The notes beneath the pieces were generated by a model, which had not been told where the DNA came from, made no database searches, and saw nothing but the letters and a program-made list of their open reading frames with translations. A DNA stretch of 64,000 nt from Paragonimus westermani (lineage: Eukaryota > Platyhelminthes > Trematoda > Plagiorchiida > Troglotrematidae). Below, piece after piece: positions 63,388 through 64,000 of the stretch (its first letter is position 1; the number at the start of each line of letters is the position of its first letter). The position numbers and the translations under genes are program-made. The stretch covers positions 1-64,000 of the forward strand of contig QNGE01003907.1 in NCBI GenBank assembly GCA_008508345.1, given 5' to 3'.

Positions 63388-63619
63388 ATGGTGAACACTC
63401 AGTCTACTTGTGATGGTCACGTGAATGCTAGCGAAAACGGTCCTGACAACGTGACAACATGCGTTTGGGAATTAGACTTAGTACCGGACAACATGGATAA
63501 ACCATTGCTACGGGAACAGTGGAAGCGAAAAATTGATTTTCTCATCGCCTGTATGGGCTTTTCTATTGGACTAGGTAATGTCTGGAGATTTCCGTATTTG
63601 TGCTACAAAAATGGAGGTG
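63388..63619 (+). CDS. SLC6 family Na+/Cl- dependent transporter, first coding exon (partial gene)
   Basis: This exon encodes the cytoplasmic N-terminus and transmembrane helix 1 of a sodium- and chloride-dependent neurotransmitter/osmolyte symporter of the plasma membrane. The ATG at 63388 opens a frame of 77 codons. After about 27 residues of acidic, poorly conserved tail come the pre-TM1 basic stretch ([11 protein letters not shown]) and the TM1 signature [18 protein letters not shown], whose unwound Gly-Asn region binds Na+ and substrate in this family. The exon ends after the first base of a Gly codon at 63619, followed by the donor GTAAGT, a phase-1 junction at the NGGG motif. The CYKNGGG form is typical of the GABA (GAT2/3), betaine, taurine and creatine subgroup rather than the monoamine transporters, so substrate is undecided. 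A pyrimidine-rich stretch ending in CAG lies about 25 bases upstream of the ATG and may be a cis or trans-splice acceptor. Remaining exons must lie beyond the window. Confidence 0.92.
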
Positions 63620-64000
63620 GTAAGTCGAAGTAACGTTTATTGTTGCATCTCGTTTTGTTATACTTTTCTCAACTGCGATAGTGTGAATTTCAAGTAATGT
63701 TCGCTTCTGTTAGCTGGCTCAAGCTTTAGTCCATGTTTGGTAACTACGTCATTAATTCGTGAAAAACTCCGTAAAAATGTTTTTCAATTCGATTGCCTAC
63801 GTTGGTTTTACTAGAGTTTCTCGGTTGGAACCCATTTAACAGTCAGCCGTATGATAGATGAATGTCATAAGTGAGATACTGTTTTCAGACCACATTCCAC
63901 AACATTTGAGTTTATTTATATTGATCACGTAATCTTATGTTGATTTGTTATCTAAATACTTCATAACTCTACCACACAGCTATCAGTGGGATATCACACA

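Noticed and set aside
1..64000. CRISPR arrays, bacterial operons, prophage or integron structure
   Set aside because: No spaced direct repeats, ribosome-binding-site-led gene rows or phage genes. The exon signals and retroelements show eukaryotic DNA.

Overview
The window looks like eukaryotic chromosomal DNA from a flatworm, most likely a digenean trematode (fluke). This is an inference. The sequence is moderately AT-rich, has very few coding bases and no operon structure. Short exon-like pieces are separated by many kilobases, and there are several degenerate retroelements of kinds common in fluke genomes: Penelope-like elements with GIY-YIG endonuclease, Ty3/gypsy, non-LTR LINE tails and tRNA-derived SINEs. 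Species cannot be assigned from sequence reading alone.

One exon is secure: the 5' coding exon of a plus-strand SLC6 neurotransmitter/osmolyte transporter at 63388-63619, with the TM1 signature and a clean splice donor. Other plus-strand coding segments are weaker. They are a BTB-like first exon (2463-2559), a cluster of segments at 12.3-15.2 kb that weakly resembles an integrin alpha thigh region and carries one in-frame TAG, a PH-domain-like exon (43307-43490), and several unassigned exon candidates near 27.4, 29.2, 45.0, 47.0, 49.0 and 59.4 kb. Open frames of 60-100 codons are common by chance at this base composition, so these get low scores.

Layout: 0.9-3.7 kb holds two near-identical tandem duplications joined by single Ns. 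2.5 kb has the BTB-like exon. 10.4 and 27.9 kb hold an inverted pair of a 330-bp dispersed repeat. 12-15 kb has the integrin-like segments and another tandem duplication. 15.8, 17.0 and 33.7 kb have tRNA-derived SINE heads. 19.9-20.2 kb is a LINE 3' tail. 24.0-24.5 kb is an exact 248-bp duplication around one N. 30.6-31.0 and 42.2-42.5 kb are Penelope-like GIY-YIG remnants. 37.8-38.3 kb is a diverged tandem repeat. 38.8-40.1 kb is a broken Ty3/gypsy pol (integrase). 49.8-52.7 kb is a recognisable minus-strand Penelope-like element with reverse transcriptase, GIY-YIG endonuclease, terminal repeats, a 141-bp inverted-repeat hairpin and hammerhead-ribozyme-like cores. 63.4 kb is the SLC6 exon.

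I do not see a new multi-gene system. The most interesting material is the ribozyme-bearing Penelope-like element with its hairpin 5' end, and a separate family of about 90-100 bp repeats (41.2, 54.3, 54.4, 59.26 kb) whose fold also resembles a decayed hammerhead. The systematic link between single-N gaps and local duplication is the main assembly caution.
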